This document shows, one piece after another, positions 1 to 7,876 of a stretch of DNA of 51,482 nt. The notes under the pieces were generated by a model that was not told the origin of the DNA, searched no databases, and worked only from the letters and a program-made list of their open reading frames with translations. How positions within the stretch are numbered: position 1 is the stretch's first letter; each line of letters starts with the position of its first letter. The stretch is from an uncultured Saprospiraceae bacterium (GTDB lineage: Bacteria > Bacteroidota > Bacteroidia > Chitinophagales > Saprospiraceae), in NCBI GenBank assembly GCA_938041445.1, contig CALISO010000014.1:1-51482 (forward strand), in the 5' to 3' direction. The position numbers and the translations under genes are program-made.

Positions 1-702
1 GCCTTCGAGACTTATCCGGCATCTGAAGGATTTATTGCTTTTCAGGATCAGGATAATAGTTCAGGCCTACTCTTAAATACCAATGCCGGAATATTTTTTG
101 AGTTTATTCCGCTAGTGGAGATCAGTAAAGAGAAGCCTATAAGATTGTCATTAGAAGAGGTAGAGATCGATAAAGACTATGTAGTCATCATCAATAATAA
201 TGCAGGACTATGGGGATATAACATAGGTGATACCGTACGTTTTGTATCCCGTGATCCATACCGTATAATCGTAAGTGGTCGAGTAAAGCATTACATATCT
301 GCATTCGGAGAGCATGTGATCGGCAAGGAAGTGGAAATGGCATTTTCGGCTGCAGCCAAAATAAACAATGTATCCGTCACTGAATTTACGATAGCTCCGC
401 AAGTAACTCCTGAAGACAAACAACTTCCGTATCATGAATGGTTTATAGAATTCGAAAAAGAACCACAGGATATTCAAAAATTCAGAAAAGATATCGATGA
501 CCAAGTCAGAATTCAAAATATATACTATGATGATCTCATCCGCGACAAAATCCTAAAACAGCTCGTCATACGTAAAATAAAAAAAGGAGGTTTCCAGTCT
601 TATATGAAGTCGATCGGAAAACTCGGCGGTCAAAACAAAGTCCCTCGACTTTCCAATGATCGTAAAATAGCCAATGCATTAAAAGATTATATCATCGTGT
701 AA
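1..702 (+). CDS. GH3-family acyl-adenylate enzyme, C-terminal part (5' end outside window)
   Basis: The reading frame is open from the first base, so this is the 3' part of a gene that starts before the window; a GTG at 115 lies inside the domain and is not the likely start. The protein matches the C-terminal half of the GH3 (auxin-responsive promoter, JAR1-like) family. It has an ETYPASEGFIAFQ segment, a NNNAGLWG turn, a GDTVRF motif and a GGQNKVPRLSN end, all repeated in the next gene. Plant GH3 enzymes adenylate an acyl acid and join it to an amino acid; the bacterial substrate is unknown. The next paralogue starts 10 bases downstream, so the two are probably cotranscribed. Family assignment is confident, function is inferred. 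Confidence 0.85.
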   Translation, partial: AFETYPASEGFIAFQDQDNSSGLLLNTNAGIFFEFIPLVEISKEKPIRLSLEEVEIDKDYVVIINNNAGLWGYNIGDTVRFVSRDPYRIIVSGRVKHYISAFGEHVIGKEVEMAFSAAAKINNVSVTEFTIAPQVTPEDKQLPYHEWFIEFEKEPQDIQKFRKDIDDQVRIQNIYYDDLIRDKILKQLVIRKIKKGGFQSYMKSIGKLGGQNKVPRLSNDRKIANALKDYIIV

Positions 703-712
703 AATAGAAATT

Positions 713-2200
713 GTGGGTTGGAAATCATTATTACTCAAGCCATATGCTGCTTCCATTTTTAAAAACATAAAATACGCTTCCAAAAATGCGGTAGACATTC
801 AGAATGCCATTCTATTGAAGAATATTCGATTTGCTGAGAAAACGGCATTCGGCAAAGAGCATAATTTTAAAAATATCCATACGCATGCAGAGTATGTTAA
901 AAATGTACCACTAAGACCATACCCTCTACTAGAACCATATATACAACGTATCATAAATGGAGAATCAAATGTCTTATGGCCTGGCAAACCAAAATACTTA
1001 GTAGGGACAGCAGGTACGACTGGAGGTATAAAACATATCCCACTATCACATCAAAGTATTCCTTATCACATACGGTCGGCTATTAAGACGGGAATGAATT
1101 ATGCTTATCGGCACGGACATATGGATATCTTTGACGGAAAGCTCATCTTTCTATCTGGATCCCCAAAGCTAGATACGACAGGTAATATACCGATCGGTCG
1201 ATTATCAGGAATCGTCAATCATGAAATACCTAGATTCTTACGTCCATTACAAGTACCTAGTTATGAGACCAATGCAATCGCAGACTGGAATCTCAAAATA
1301 GAAAAAATCGCCCTAGAAACCCATAAGCTAGATCTGAGAATGATCGGAGGCATCCCTCCATGGATCGTAATGTATCTAGAAAAACTACTGGAAGTAACAG
1401 GCAAAAAAATAATCGCTGATGTATTTCCTAACTTAAAAATGGTGATTCATGGAGGTGTAAACTACCAGCCTTATAAGCCTATACTGGATAAGCTCATAGG
1501 CAAAAAAGTGGATTATGTAGAAACCTATCCATCTATAGAGGGCTACATTGCTTTCCAAGATGAAAAAGATGATGATGGTTTACTTCTCAGTATAGATAGT
1601 GGAGTATTTTATGAATTTGTTCCTAGCGAAGAGATCTTTAATGAAAGCCCTACCCGATTGACCTTGAGTCAAGTAGAACTTAATAAAAACTATGCACTGA
1701 TCATCAATAACAATGCAGGACTATGGGGATCGATTATCGGAGATATGGTGCGATTTGTATCCTTAGATCCATACAAGATAAAAATGGTCGGGCGTATCAG
1801 CCAGTTTATATCGGCATTCGGTGAGCATATCGTGGCATCAGATGTAGATGAGGTTATGGCAAGAGCTAGTGCTAAATCAGATGTAATTATAAAAGAATTT
1901 ACGGTAGCTCCAGAAATCACAGACCGCCAGAAAAGACATATCTGGCTGATCGAATTTGAAAAAGAAGGCAGTTCTATCCAAGACTTTGAGCGGATACTAG
2001 ATGATGAAATGAAGAAGCAAAATTTTCATTATCGAGACCTTGTAGATGGTAATGTCATATCGCCTTTAAAAATTATATCGATCAAATCAAATGGCTTTAG
2101 AAAATATCTAAAACATAAAGGAGCATTAGGCGGACAAAACAAAGTACCTAGATTGAGTAACACAATGGATATCGCTAACGGTCTTCTTGCATTACAGTAA
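713..2200 (+). CDS. GH3 auxin-responsive promoter family protein (acyl-adenylate/amide synthetase-like)
   Basis: A complete 495-residue GH3 protein in the ANL adenylating superfamily, near the usual length of about 500. Visible motifs are an ATP-binding loop GTAGTTGG at about residues 98-105, ETYPSIEG at about 270-277, NNNAGLWG at about 332-339 and GDMVRF at about 343-348. These correspond to the nucleotide and acyl-acid binding motifs of the family. No signal peptide is seen, so it is probably cytoplasmic. The start is taken as GTG at 713, ten bases after the previous stop; no ATG lies near the expected N-terminus. It is a tandem paralogue of the gene just upstream. The actual substrate and amino acid partner cannot be told from the sequence. 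Confidence 0.88.
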   Translation: MGWKSLLLKPYAASIFKNIKYASKNAVDIQNAILLKNIRFAEKTAFGKEHNFKNIHTHAEYVKNVPLRPYPLLEPYIQRIINGESNVLWPGKPKYLVGTAGTTGGIKHIPLSHQSIPYHIRSAIKTGMNYAYRHGHMDIFDGKLIFLSGSPKLDTTGNIPIGRLSGIVNHEIPRFLRPLQVPSYETNAIADWNLKIEKIALETHKLDLRMIGGIPPWIVMYLEKLLEVTGKKIIADVFPNLKMVIHGGVNYQPYKPILDKLIGKKVDYVETYPSIEGYIAFQDEKDDDGLLLSIDSGVFYEFVPSEEIFNESPTRLTLSQVELNKNYALIINNNAGLWGSIIGDMVRFVSLDPYKIKMVGRISQFISAFGEHIVASDVDEVMARASAKSDVIIKEFTVAPEITDRQKRHIWLIEFEKEGSSIQDFERILDDEMKKQNFHYRDLVDGNVISPLKIISIKSNGFRKYLKHKGALGGQNKVPRLSNTMDIANGLLALQ

Positions 2201-2226
2201 ATAAATCAATCGTACTTTTATATCCG

Positions 2227-2904
2227 ATGACCTCAGATGATATACATTTAGAAAAGAGCTGGAAAGCAATACTCTCAGAAGAGCTCGATGCCCCATATAT
2301 GAGCACCATTCTTTCCTGCTTAAGCAATGATAGATCAGAGGGCAAAATCATCTATCCAGCCAACGATCGCATATTTAATGCTTTTAATGCCTGTCCATTA
2401 GACAAGGTCAAGGTCATCATTATCGGTCAAGACCCCTATCATGGACCTAATCAAGCGATGGGTTTAAGTTTCTCTGTACCTCGGGGTGAACGTGTACCGC
2501 CGTCTTTAAAGAATGTGTATAAAGAACTGGTTACAGATGTGGACTTCCAAGTTCCTGATCATGGGGAACTTACTCTATGGACACAGCAAGGAGTATTTCT
2601 GCTGAATGCCGTACTTACGGTCCAACATAAAAGTCCCGGTTCTCATAAAAAACTAGGCTGGCAAAAGTTTACAGATGCAGTAATCGTAAAATTATCAGAA
2701 CAAAAAGAACATCTCGTCTTTTTACTATGGGGTAACTATGCCAAAGGAAAAAAGGCATTAATAGATACATCTAAACATATCGTTTTAGAAGCTCCTCATC
2801 CCTCACCACTGGCAAGAGGTGGTTTCTTTGGATGCAGGCATTTTTCAAAAACGAATACTTATCTTGTTGATCATGGTAAAAAAGCAATAGACTGGCAATT
2901 ATGA
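2227..2904 (+). CDS. ung: uracil-DNA glycosylase, family 1
   Basis: Removes uracil from DNA by cutting the N-glycosidic bond, starting base excision repair in the cytoplasm. At 225 residues it is the normal size for family 1 UDG. The catalytic water-activating loop GQDPYHGP is at residues 67-74 (Asp69), the LLNAVLTV segment at about 125-132, and the minor-groove loop HPSPLARGG at about 191-199 with the catalytic His. All key residues are present. The ATGA at its 3' end overlaps the start of the DUF423 gene by four bases, which suggests translational coupling. Confidence 0.97.
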   Translation: MTSDDIHLEKSWKAILSEELDAPYMSTILSCLSNDRSEGKIIYPANDRIFNAFNACPLDKVKVIIIGQDPYHGPNQAMGLSFSVPRGERVPPSLKNVYKELVTDVDFQVPDHGELTLWTQQGVFLLNAVLTVQHKSPGSHKKLGWQKFTDAVIVKLSEQKEHLVFLLWGNYAKGKKALIDTSKHIVLEAPHPSPLARGGFFGCRHFSKTNTYLVDHGKKAIDWQL

Positions 2905-3302
2905 ATTTAAAGAAACACTTCGCTATTATCGGAATCCTAGGATGCACAGGGGTAATCCTAGGAGCATTCGGTGCTCATATGCTCAAAGAAATGATATCAG
3001 CACAATCATTATTGAGCTATAAAACGGGCATACTTTATCATTTTATACATACCATAAGTAGCTTTTGCGTATTGATAATGGCATTGCATTTCAATGAAAA
3101 GAGTCTAATTAAGGCCTTTTGGATGTTCGTTATCGGAATATGCCTTTTCAGTGGATCGATCTATATTCTCTCTTTAAAAAGTGTTTTTGGGCTAAATAAC
3201 CTTAAATTAATAGGAGCTCTTACTCCGATTGGAGGAATCTTTTTTATTTTGGGATGGTTACAGATCATCTATTCGTCAACTCAAATAAAATTTCAGACAT
3301 GA
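2901..3302 (+). CDS. DUF423 family small membrane protein
   Basis: A 133-residue integral membrane protein with four predicted hydrophobic helices. The N-terminal GILGCTGVILGAFGAHML segment is the hallmark of DUF423 (YgdD/TMEM256-like) proteins, and the GALTPIGGIFFILGW near the C-terminus also fits. The biochemical role of the family is not established. The gene overlaps the stop of ung and the likely start of the next gene by four bases each (ATGA), so three genes are translationally chained. Confidence 0.88.
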   Translation: MNLKKHFAIIGILGCTGVILGAFGAHMLKEMISAQSLLSYKTGILYHFIHTISSFCVLIMALHFNEKSLIKAFWMFVIGICLFSGSIYILSLKSVFGLNNLKLIGALTPIGGIFFILGWLQIIYSSTQIKFQT

Positions 3303-3763
3303 AAAAATTATATACACTTATCATTTTTACGATAACATTATCGCTCAACCTTTCCGGACAAGAATATATTTCTGCCATAGGTGCAAAAGGAGGTACCGGT
3401 TTAGTTGCTTCTTATAAATTAAATGCAGGTGGACCTGGTTATCTAGAACTTATCGGTGGATTAGATTTAGGAGAGAACAAAAACCTTTTTATTACCGGTT
3501 ATTTCGAAAAACATAGATCATTAGGAGATTCTAACGTGTATTGGTATCATGGTCCAGGGGCTGGCGTGATTTTTGAATCAGGTATAGGACAGGAATCAGG
3601 AAATACGGCTATTACTTTAGGCTGGATTCTCGGATTAGATATCGGATTAGAAGAAATTCCTTTAAATTTTAGTTTAGATATCGCACCTGCGATTGTTCTT
3701 AATGGTGATAGCAACTTCCAGCCATTATTTAATGGAGCTATTCGATATATCTTGAATAGGTAA
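3299..3763 (+). CDS. hypothetical secreted protein, probable small outer-membrane barrel
   Basis: I chose the ATG at 3299, which overlaps the DUF423 stop and gives a clean signal peptide (MKKLYTLIIFTITLSLNLSG, cleavage near GQ-EY); a start at 3254 would put 15 extra residues before it. The mature protein, about 135 residues, is rich in Gly and aromatic residues with short alternating hydrophobic stretches, as in small Bacteroidota beta-barrel proteins. It resembles the next gene in size and layout. I do not recognise a named family, and no function is assigned. Confidence 0.7.
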   Translation: MKKLYTLIIFTITLSLNLSGQEYISAIGAKGGTGLVASYKLNAGGPGYLELIGGLDLGENKNLFITGYFEKHRSLGDSNVYWYHGPGAGVIFESGIGQESGNTAITLGWILGLDIGLEEIPLNFSLDIAPAIVLNGDSNFQPLFNGAIRYILNR

Positions 3764-3783
3764 TTTTGAACTAATATATCTTT

Positions 3784-4236
3784 TTGAAAAAAATACTAGT
3801 CCTCTTTTCAATTTTTCTCTTCCTCTCGATAAATGAGAGTTCGGCCCAGGACTTTAATTCGGCTATGGGATTCCGATTTGGAAATGGAGTTCAATGGACA
3901 GGAAAGATACATACCGGTACTAAATCTGCAATGACAGGATTTTTAGGTATTACCAACTCTAAAAATACAGAAATGAGAGCTGGAGCAAGTATCCAGTATC
4001 AGAAAATTCATCGTGTATTCGATGCTGATAATATCTATCTATTTTATGGAGCAGGCCTGATCGGAGAGATCGGAGATCAAACAGGCTTCGGAGCAGGACC
4101 TATTGCCGGAATTCAATTCAATATATGGAAGCGACTCAATCTAGAGTTGGATATTTTTCCTGCCTATTACAGAAGTGAAGAGATGGAATACGTTATCAAT
4201 TACGGCATCTCCTTCCGCTATATCTCTAAAGGTTAA
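3784..4236 (+). CDS. hypothetical secreted protein, probable outer-membrane barrel
   Basis: A 150-residue protein with an obvious signal peptide ending around SSAQ-D at about residue 22. The only start that keeps the signal peptide is TTG at 3784, since the next in-frame ATG lies after the cleavage site. The mature part has alternating hydrophobic strands, Gly turns and an aromatic C-terminal strand (NYGISFRYIS), typical of a small outer-membrane beta-barrel. It lies 20 bases after a similar gene and may be a distant paralogue. Function unknown. Confidence 0.68.
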   Translation: MKKILVLFSIFLFLSINESSAQDFNSAMGFRFGNGVQWTGKIHTGTKSAMTGFLGITNSKNTEMRAGASIQYQKIHRVFDADNIYLFYGAGLIGEIGDQTGFGAGPIAGIQFNIWKRLNLELDIFPAYYRSEEMEYVINYGISFRYISKG

Positions 4237-4298
4237 ATTTATTAATTCTAGTCTTAACATTCTACTAACTATATTTCCGATCATGTACTCGCTCTAGA

Positions 4299-4319
4299 TA
4301 ACAATAAATACTATTGTTA
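4299..4319. repeat. 8-bp perfect inverted repeat upstream of an outer-membrane protein gene
   Basis: TAACAATA at 4299-4306 is mirrored by TATTGTTA at 4312-4319 with a five-base loop. It sits about 20 bases before the ATG at 4339. There is no T-run after it, so an operator or mRNA 5' hairpin is more likely than a terminator. Confidence 0.4.
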
Positions 4320-4338
4320 ATCACTAAAATAGAGAGTC

Positions 4339-5019
4339 ATGAGAAAATCGAAATTATTCCTCGTTATAAGTTCCCTTTTATTAGTCATCACAGTAGGAGC
4401 TCAAGTACAGGTCGAGCTCAAGCTGGGATTAGATAACTCTTCTGCAATCATAGACGGAGTGAGTGACAATATCGTTCCGACTATAAATAATGTAGTCAAT
4501 CCTTCTGCTGGGATCGCTGCTAGTTATCGTCTAGATAAGTACTTTTCTGTAGGAACTGGAGTAAGTTATCAGAAAAAAGGTTTTGATCTTAAAGAAGGTA
4601 CTTCATTTAATCTAGCGGGTATAGACATCCCTGTAGGTGTAGAATTAAGATATCGTGAAACATCCATGCGTATACCGCTCTATCTACAGTATACTTATCC
4701 TATAAATAAACTAGATGTATATATTAAAACTGGAGCCTCTGCAAATCTAGGATTAGGAGGCAACTATAAAACAATAGCAAACTCTATTATAAATATTACT
4801 TTAAGCGATACTCCGATCGATTATGGTCAAAGAATACAGAAGACCGTCTATACTGGAGAAATCGCAGCAGGCATCGCCTATGAGTACAATGGAGGTAAGA
4901 TTCTCGGAGAGATCGGATATACCCGAGCATTTACAAATAAGATTGAGGATACGACTTTTGATCTAAACCTTAAAGAAAAAACGGTGAGTGCTAGAATAGG
5001 ATATGCTATGGTTTTTTAA
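4339..5019 (+). CDS. porin family / outer-membrane beta-barrel protein (PorT-like)
   Basis: A 226-residue protein with a signal peptide (cleavage near VGAQ-V). The segments NPSAGIAASYRLDKYFSVGTGVSYQ and, further on, RIPLYLQYTYP follow the outer-membrane beta-barrel family 2 (PorT-like) pattern common in Bacteroidota: growth-stable strands, a self-describing 'sensor of baseline' strand pair and an aromatic C-terminal strand. It is expected in the outer membrane as a small eight-stranded barrel with no defined cargo. The gene has its own 102-base leader containing an inverted repeat, and ends before a strong terminator at 5087-5122. Confidence 0.72.
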   Translation: MRKSKLFLVISSLLLVITVGAQVQVELKLGLDNSSAIIDGVSDNIVPTINNVVNPSAGIAASYRLDKYFSVGTGVSYQKKGFDLKEGTSFNLAGIDIPVGVELRYRETSMRIPLYLQYTYPINKLDVYIKTGASANLGLGGNYKTIANSIINITLSDTPIDYGQRIQKTVYTGEIAAGIAYEYNGGKILGEIGYTRAFTNKIEDTTFDLNLKEKTVSARIGYAMVF

Positions 5020-5084
5020 GAGCAGTCATAAATCAAGATAGGCTTGAAAACATATAACTTGACCAAGCAATACTCTAGATAATA

Positions 5085-5345
5085 TTAAGAGGTAGACTCA
5101 GAGAGATCTACCTCTTTTTTATTTCTGTACCAGATATATCCCATAACCATCACTAGAGTATATGGCATTGCGAGAATGTAGAGTATGCCGGTATTAAGTC
5201 CTTTACCCTCTGTTCCTCCATCTTTAAGATTAGAATCCGCAGCCATACGGCACATCGGACATTGTGCATCGAGATCCACACTGATCATAACGCATAGGAT
5301 GATGAGGATAAATACCACACTATATTTCCAGAAATTTGCTTTCAT
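5085..5345 (-). CDS. small membrane protein with periplasmic CPMC motif
   Basis: An 86-residue protein with a signal sequence or first helix (residues about 7-25), then AQCPMCRMAADSN with Cys29 and Cys32, then a second helix at about 50-68 and a charged tail. Topology puts the CxxC(xM) motif outside the cytoplasmic membrane. The conserved look of this motif and its place at the end of the cytochrome oxidase block suggest a role in oxidase assembly, possibly thiol or copper handling; this is inference. It is 14 bases downstream of the DUF420 gene and likely cotranscribed. Confidence 0.7.
   Translation of the reverse strand: MKANFWKYSVVFILIILCVMISVDLDAQCPMCRMAADSNLKDGGTEGKGLNTGILYILAMPYTLVMVMGYIWYRNKKEVDLSESTS
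5087..5122 (+). terminator. rho-independent terminator for the ung to outer-membrane-protein run
   Basis: A perfect 10-bp stem, AAGAGGTAGA at 5087-5096 with TCTACCTCTT at 5107-5116, closes a ten-base loop and runs into a T-rich tract. It terminates plus-strand transcription and lies inside the last codons of the converging minus-strand gene. Confidence 0.8.
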
Positions 5346-5359
5346 AATTCAAATATAAA

Positions 5360-5893
5360 CTATCCGTAACAAGGTCTCAACATCAAATATACTGCAGGTC
5401 CTGTAAGCATCACATACAACCAAATCGGATAAACCCATCTAGCCATTTTTTTATGCTTATCTACCGTAAAACTGATCCCTCTACTAAACGTAAGTAAGAT
5501 AAATGGTAGAGATAAAGCCGCCAGAATGATATGGCTTATTAAAATAAAAAAGTAAAAAGTCCTCATCGCCCCTTCTCCACAATAGGAAGTCTCATCGTTT
5601 GTAAAATGATATAGGACATAACATAAGAGGAATAACCCGGAACAAGTCATGGCTCCAAAGATCATATTACGGTGAGCTGTGATATTTTTTTTCTTAACGA
5701 AATACAAAGCAGCTATCAAGAATACCGCTGCAACTGAGTTGATAATTGCATTTAATGCAGGTAAGAATGTAAGATCGATATCTACATGAAAACGTTCTGC
5801 AGGACGCATTGCAATCACTAATCCGATCACGGCCACTGAAACGATATACGCCCCGATGTCCAATTTTTTCCTTAAATCATCATTTTGTTTCAT
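5360..5893 (-). CDS. DUF420 family membrane protein, likely oxidase maturation
   Basis: A 177-residue protein with about five transmembrane helices and conserved His residues within them (HRNMIF, LYHFT, SHIILA, DKHKKMARW). This pattern fits DUF420, whose genes often sit beside heme-copper oxidase genes; a role in oxidase maturation has been described for family members. The start overlaps the end of the SCO-like gene by 14 bases, so translation is probably coupled. A His-rich membrane core could bind heme or copper, but no direct evidence is visible here. Confidence 0.82.
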   Translation of the reverse strand: MKQNDDLRKKLDIGAYIVSVAVIGLVIAMRPAERFHVDIDLTFLPALNAIINSVAAVFLIAALYFVKKKNITAHRNMIFGAMTCSGLFLLCYVLYHFTNDETSYCGEGAMRTFYFFILISHIILAALSLPFILLTFSRGISFTVDKHKKMARWVYPIWLYVMLTGPAVYLMLRPCYG

Positions 5894-6395
5894 AACTTTT
5901 AATTTTTATATCTCTTTCTTCTGGTGATGGTAAAATTATAGCTAAGTGCTCGATGACTTCGATATATCCCTTCTCATCTGCAGTGTATGTTCTGCGTATG
6001 ATGCCTGATGTATCGATTAATGACAAATCCGCAAAGGCATAGTTACATGCTTCTTTATTGGATTGGAATCTAAATTGGTTAGTAAAATTTTGTTGAGCAT
6101 TATTCAAAAAAGTGTCCTTGATGATCAGACACTTAAAATTAGGAACATCATCAAACTCACTCATGACTTTAGATAAATCCTCTCTATAAGTGGGTGTATT
6201 ATTGACATGTGCGAGTAATACGGTTTCTCCTCTGTAAACTTCCGCTGTCTCACATATATCAGAAATGGAGGTATTCCCGCTCAACTTGACCAATGCATCC
6301 TTACGATAATCTAGTCCCTTTTTTAAATAGTACCATGAGCCTAGAGGCACTAATACCAATAACGAAAAGATCAATGCTGATTTAAAATATTTCAT
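5880..6395 (-). CDS. SCO1/SenC-like protein lacking the copper-binding residues
   Basis: A 171-residue protein with one N-terminal membrane anchor (residues about 5-22) and a thioredoxin-like periplasmic domain. The C-terminal half (ADLSLIDTSGIIRRTYTADEKG) matches the SCO fold, as do its length and its place before DUF420. The CxxxC metal motif is missing: only Cys48 occurs in that region, within DICETAEVY. The distal His that completes the copper site is replaced around CNYAFADLSLID (residues 117-128). It therefore probably cannot load copper into CuA as classic SCO does. It may be a structural assembly factor or may have lost function. Assignment rests on fold pattern and context, so moderate confidence. 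Confidence 0.65.
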   Translation of the reverse strand: MKYFKSALIFSLLVLVPLGSWYYLKKGLDYRKDALVKLSGNTSISDICETAEVYRGETVLLAHVNNTPTYREDLSKVMSEFDDVPNFKCLIIKDTFLNNAQQNFTNQFRFQSNKEACNYAFADLSLIDTSGIIRRTYTADEKGYIEVIEHLAIILPSPEERDIKIKSYETK

Positions 6396-6443
6396 TAATA
6401 GTTAAACAGTTAGAAGGTACATTGGTTGGAGAGGAAGTAAAAA

Positions 6444-6472
6444 AAAGACGAACTTTTTAAGAGTTCGTCTTT
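6444..6472 (-). terminator. rho-independent terminator after the oxidase subunit IV gene
   Basis: An 11-bp perfect stem (AAAGACGAACT at 6444-6454 with AGTTCGTCTTT at 6462-6472, seven-base loop) is followed on the minus strand by a run of T. It lies four bases after the stop of the subunit IV gene and separates the main respiratory operon from the SCO-like/DUF420/CPMC trio. Confidence 0.82.
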
Positions 6473-6476
6473 AAAC

Positions 6477-6884
6477 TTATATTTCTTTCGTTTCTAGGTC
6501 ATAGAGTAAACTGCCCTGTGCCGCTTTTTCAAGTTTGTACTTGGCATGTTCTTTACTTTTTGCTCTATTGCTTTTACAGTAATTTCCTTCACTAAAAAAT
6601 GCAACGATCGCCCATACTAATAATAGCATAGGTAGTAGTACCGATTTCACCATTCCTGGAACCTCATACTTCATGTGCATAAATTCATACACAATGAGAT
6701 ATGCTTTAACTAGACTTAAGATTATCATTACTGCCGCAGTGATAATAATTGGAAAACTAATACTCTCGCTGATATGCCCTTTACCTAAAAGTGCAAATAC
6801 TACCTCGAATATAGTAATCGCCCCAAGTATAGATATAATTACTACTGCTTTTCGCTTTGATTCTGAATAAGTGAGATGTGCCAT
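6477..6884 (-). CDS. cytochrome c oxidase subunit IV family protein
   Basis: A 135-residue protein with three hydrophobic helices (roughly 12-32, 40-64, 80-98), and the YLIVYEFMHMKYE segment typical of the prokaryotic small oxidase subunit IV (CtaF/CoxD type). It has no catalytic residues; family members stabilise the caa3 oxidase in the cytoplasmic membrane. It is the last gene before the terminator, 60 bases after the subunit III gene. The C-terminal 35 residues are charged and cytoplasmic. Confidence 0.85.
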   Translation of the reverse strand: MAHLTYSESKRKAVVIISILGAITIFEVVFALLGKGHISESISFPIIITAAVMIILSLVKAYLIVYEFMHMKYEVPGMVKSVLLPMLLLVWAIVAFFSEGNYCKSNRAKSKEHAKYKLEKAAQGSLLYDLETKEI

Positions 6885-6944
6885 TATATTTCTCTTTACC
6901 TCTATTTAAATTTTATAATACTATTCGCTTCTGAACAATCTATT

Positions 6945-7853
6945 CTAAAGTAGATAGAAAACTAAGAATACAAATACCCAGACTAAATCGACAAAGTGCC
7001 AATAGAGGCCAATCTTCTCAACCATCTCATACCCATTCTTACGTCTTACATACAAGCCAGATGCTGAGTTAACCATAATCACGATTAAGAAAATAATTCC
7101 TGACAATACGTGGAAACCGTGGAAACCAGTAATGAAGAAAAATAATGCACCAAAGGCTTTAGGACCTAAAGATTGTTGTTTCGTCATTCCCTTATCAGGA
7201 CCTTCAGTCACTTCATACTTTAACTGGTGCCACTCTCCATTATGTTGATGTATCAAATAAGGTTCTCCTGCTTCAAAAGTGTCACCTTTATCTATTGCAT
7301 GCATTGGGTCATCTGCCGGTAATCCATCACCTTCTAGATATACTCCAGCTTCAGTATGAGCAGAAAAAGGATTCTCCGTGATAGATACATGTTCACCATT
7401 AATCAATGTGTTCCATTCCCATGCTTGACATCCCAGGAACGCCATTCCTCCAAGAATAGTAAATAGCATCCATATTACTACACCTTTCTGATTCTCTCTA
7501 TGTCCTTCCTGCACTGCACGTACCATTGTAAAGGAACTAGCAAGTAAAATAAAGGTCATCACCGTTACAAAGTATAATGGCTTATGATGTAACCCACCAG
7601 GAAAAGTACTGAATACAAAATCTGGTACTGGCCACGTATTCATACTTACTCTGAGAGTACCATATGCAATCAAAAAACCTGCGAATGTGAAGGCATCAGA
7701 TAATAAGAAGTACCACATCATCAACTTACCATACGAAGCTTTAAAGGGTCTTCCACCTCCATCCCATGTTGCATCTTCTTCGTGATGATCCTCGTGACCG
7801 TGATGATCGTGATCGTGCTTTTCTACTGGATCTATTGTACTTATATCAGCCAT
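6945..7853 (-). CDS. ctaE: cytochrome c oxidase subunit III (heme-copper oxidase subunit III)
   Basis: A 302-residue COX3 protein of the caa3-type oxidase. The conserved segments FFITGFHGFHVLSG (about 239-252) and YWHFVDLVWVFVFLVFYLL at the C-terminus identify it. Two departures from the family stand out. The N-terminus has a His cluster (residues about 13-24, seven His), and about 78 residues (roughly 153-230) are inserted between two membrane helices on the side outside the membrane. It follows another COX3 gene 23 bases upstream in the operon; paired COX3 genes occur in Bacteroidota oxidase operons. The symbol is given by family, not by proven orthology. Confidence 0.92.
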   Translation of the reverse strand: MADISTIDPVEKHDHDHHGHEDHHEEDATWDGGGRPFKASYGKLMMWYFLLSDAFTFAGFLIAYGTLRVSMNTWPVPDFVFSTFPGGLHHKPLYFVTVMTFILLASSFTMVRAVQEGHRENQKGVVIWMLFTILGGMAFLGCQAWEWNTLINGEHVSITENPFSAHTEAGVYLEGDGLPADDPMHAIDKGDTFEAGEPYLIHQHNGEWHQLKYEVTEGPDKGMTKQQSLGPKAFGALFFFITGFHGFHVLSGIIFLIVIMVNSASGLYVRRKNGYEMVEKIGLYWHFVDLVWVFVFLVFYLL

Positions 7854-7876
7854 AGCTTATCGTGTATCTTCTGTAG

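Noticed and set aside
115-702. Independent small gene starting at GTG 115
   Set aside because: The frame is open to base 1 with conserved GH3 sequence, so it is a truncated larger gene.
1-5000. Apparent excess of ATCGG/GATCGG words in the first 5 kb
   Set aside because: Noticed by eye only; similar words also occur later and it was not counted, so no claim of a compositional island.
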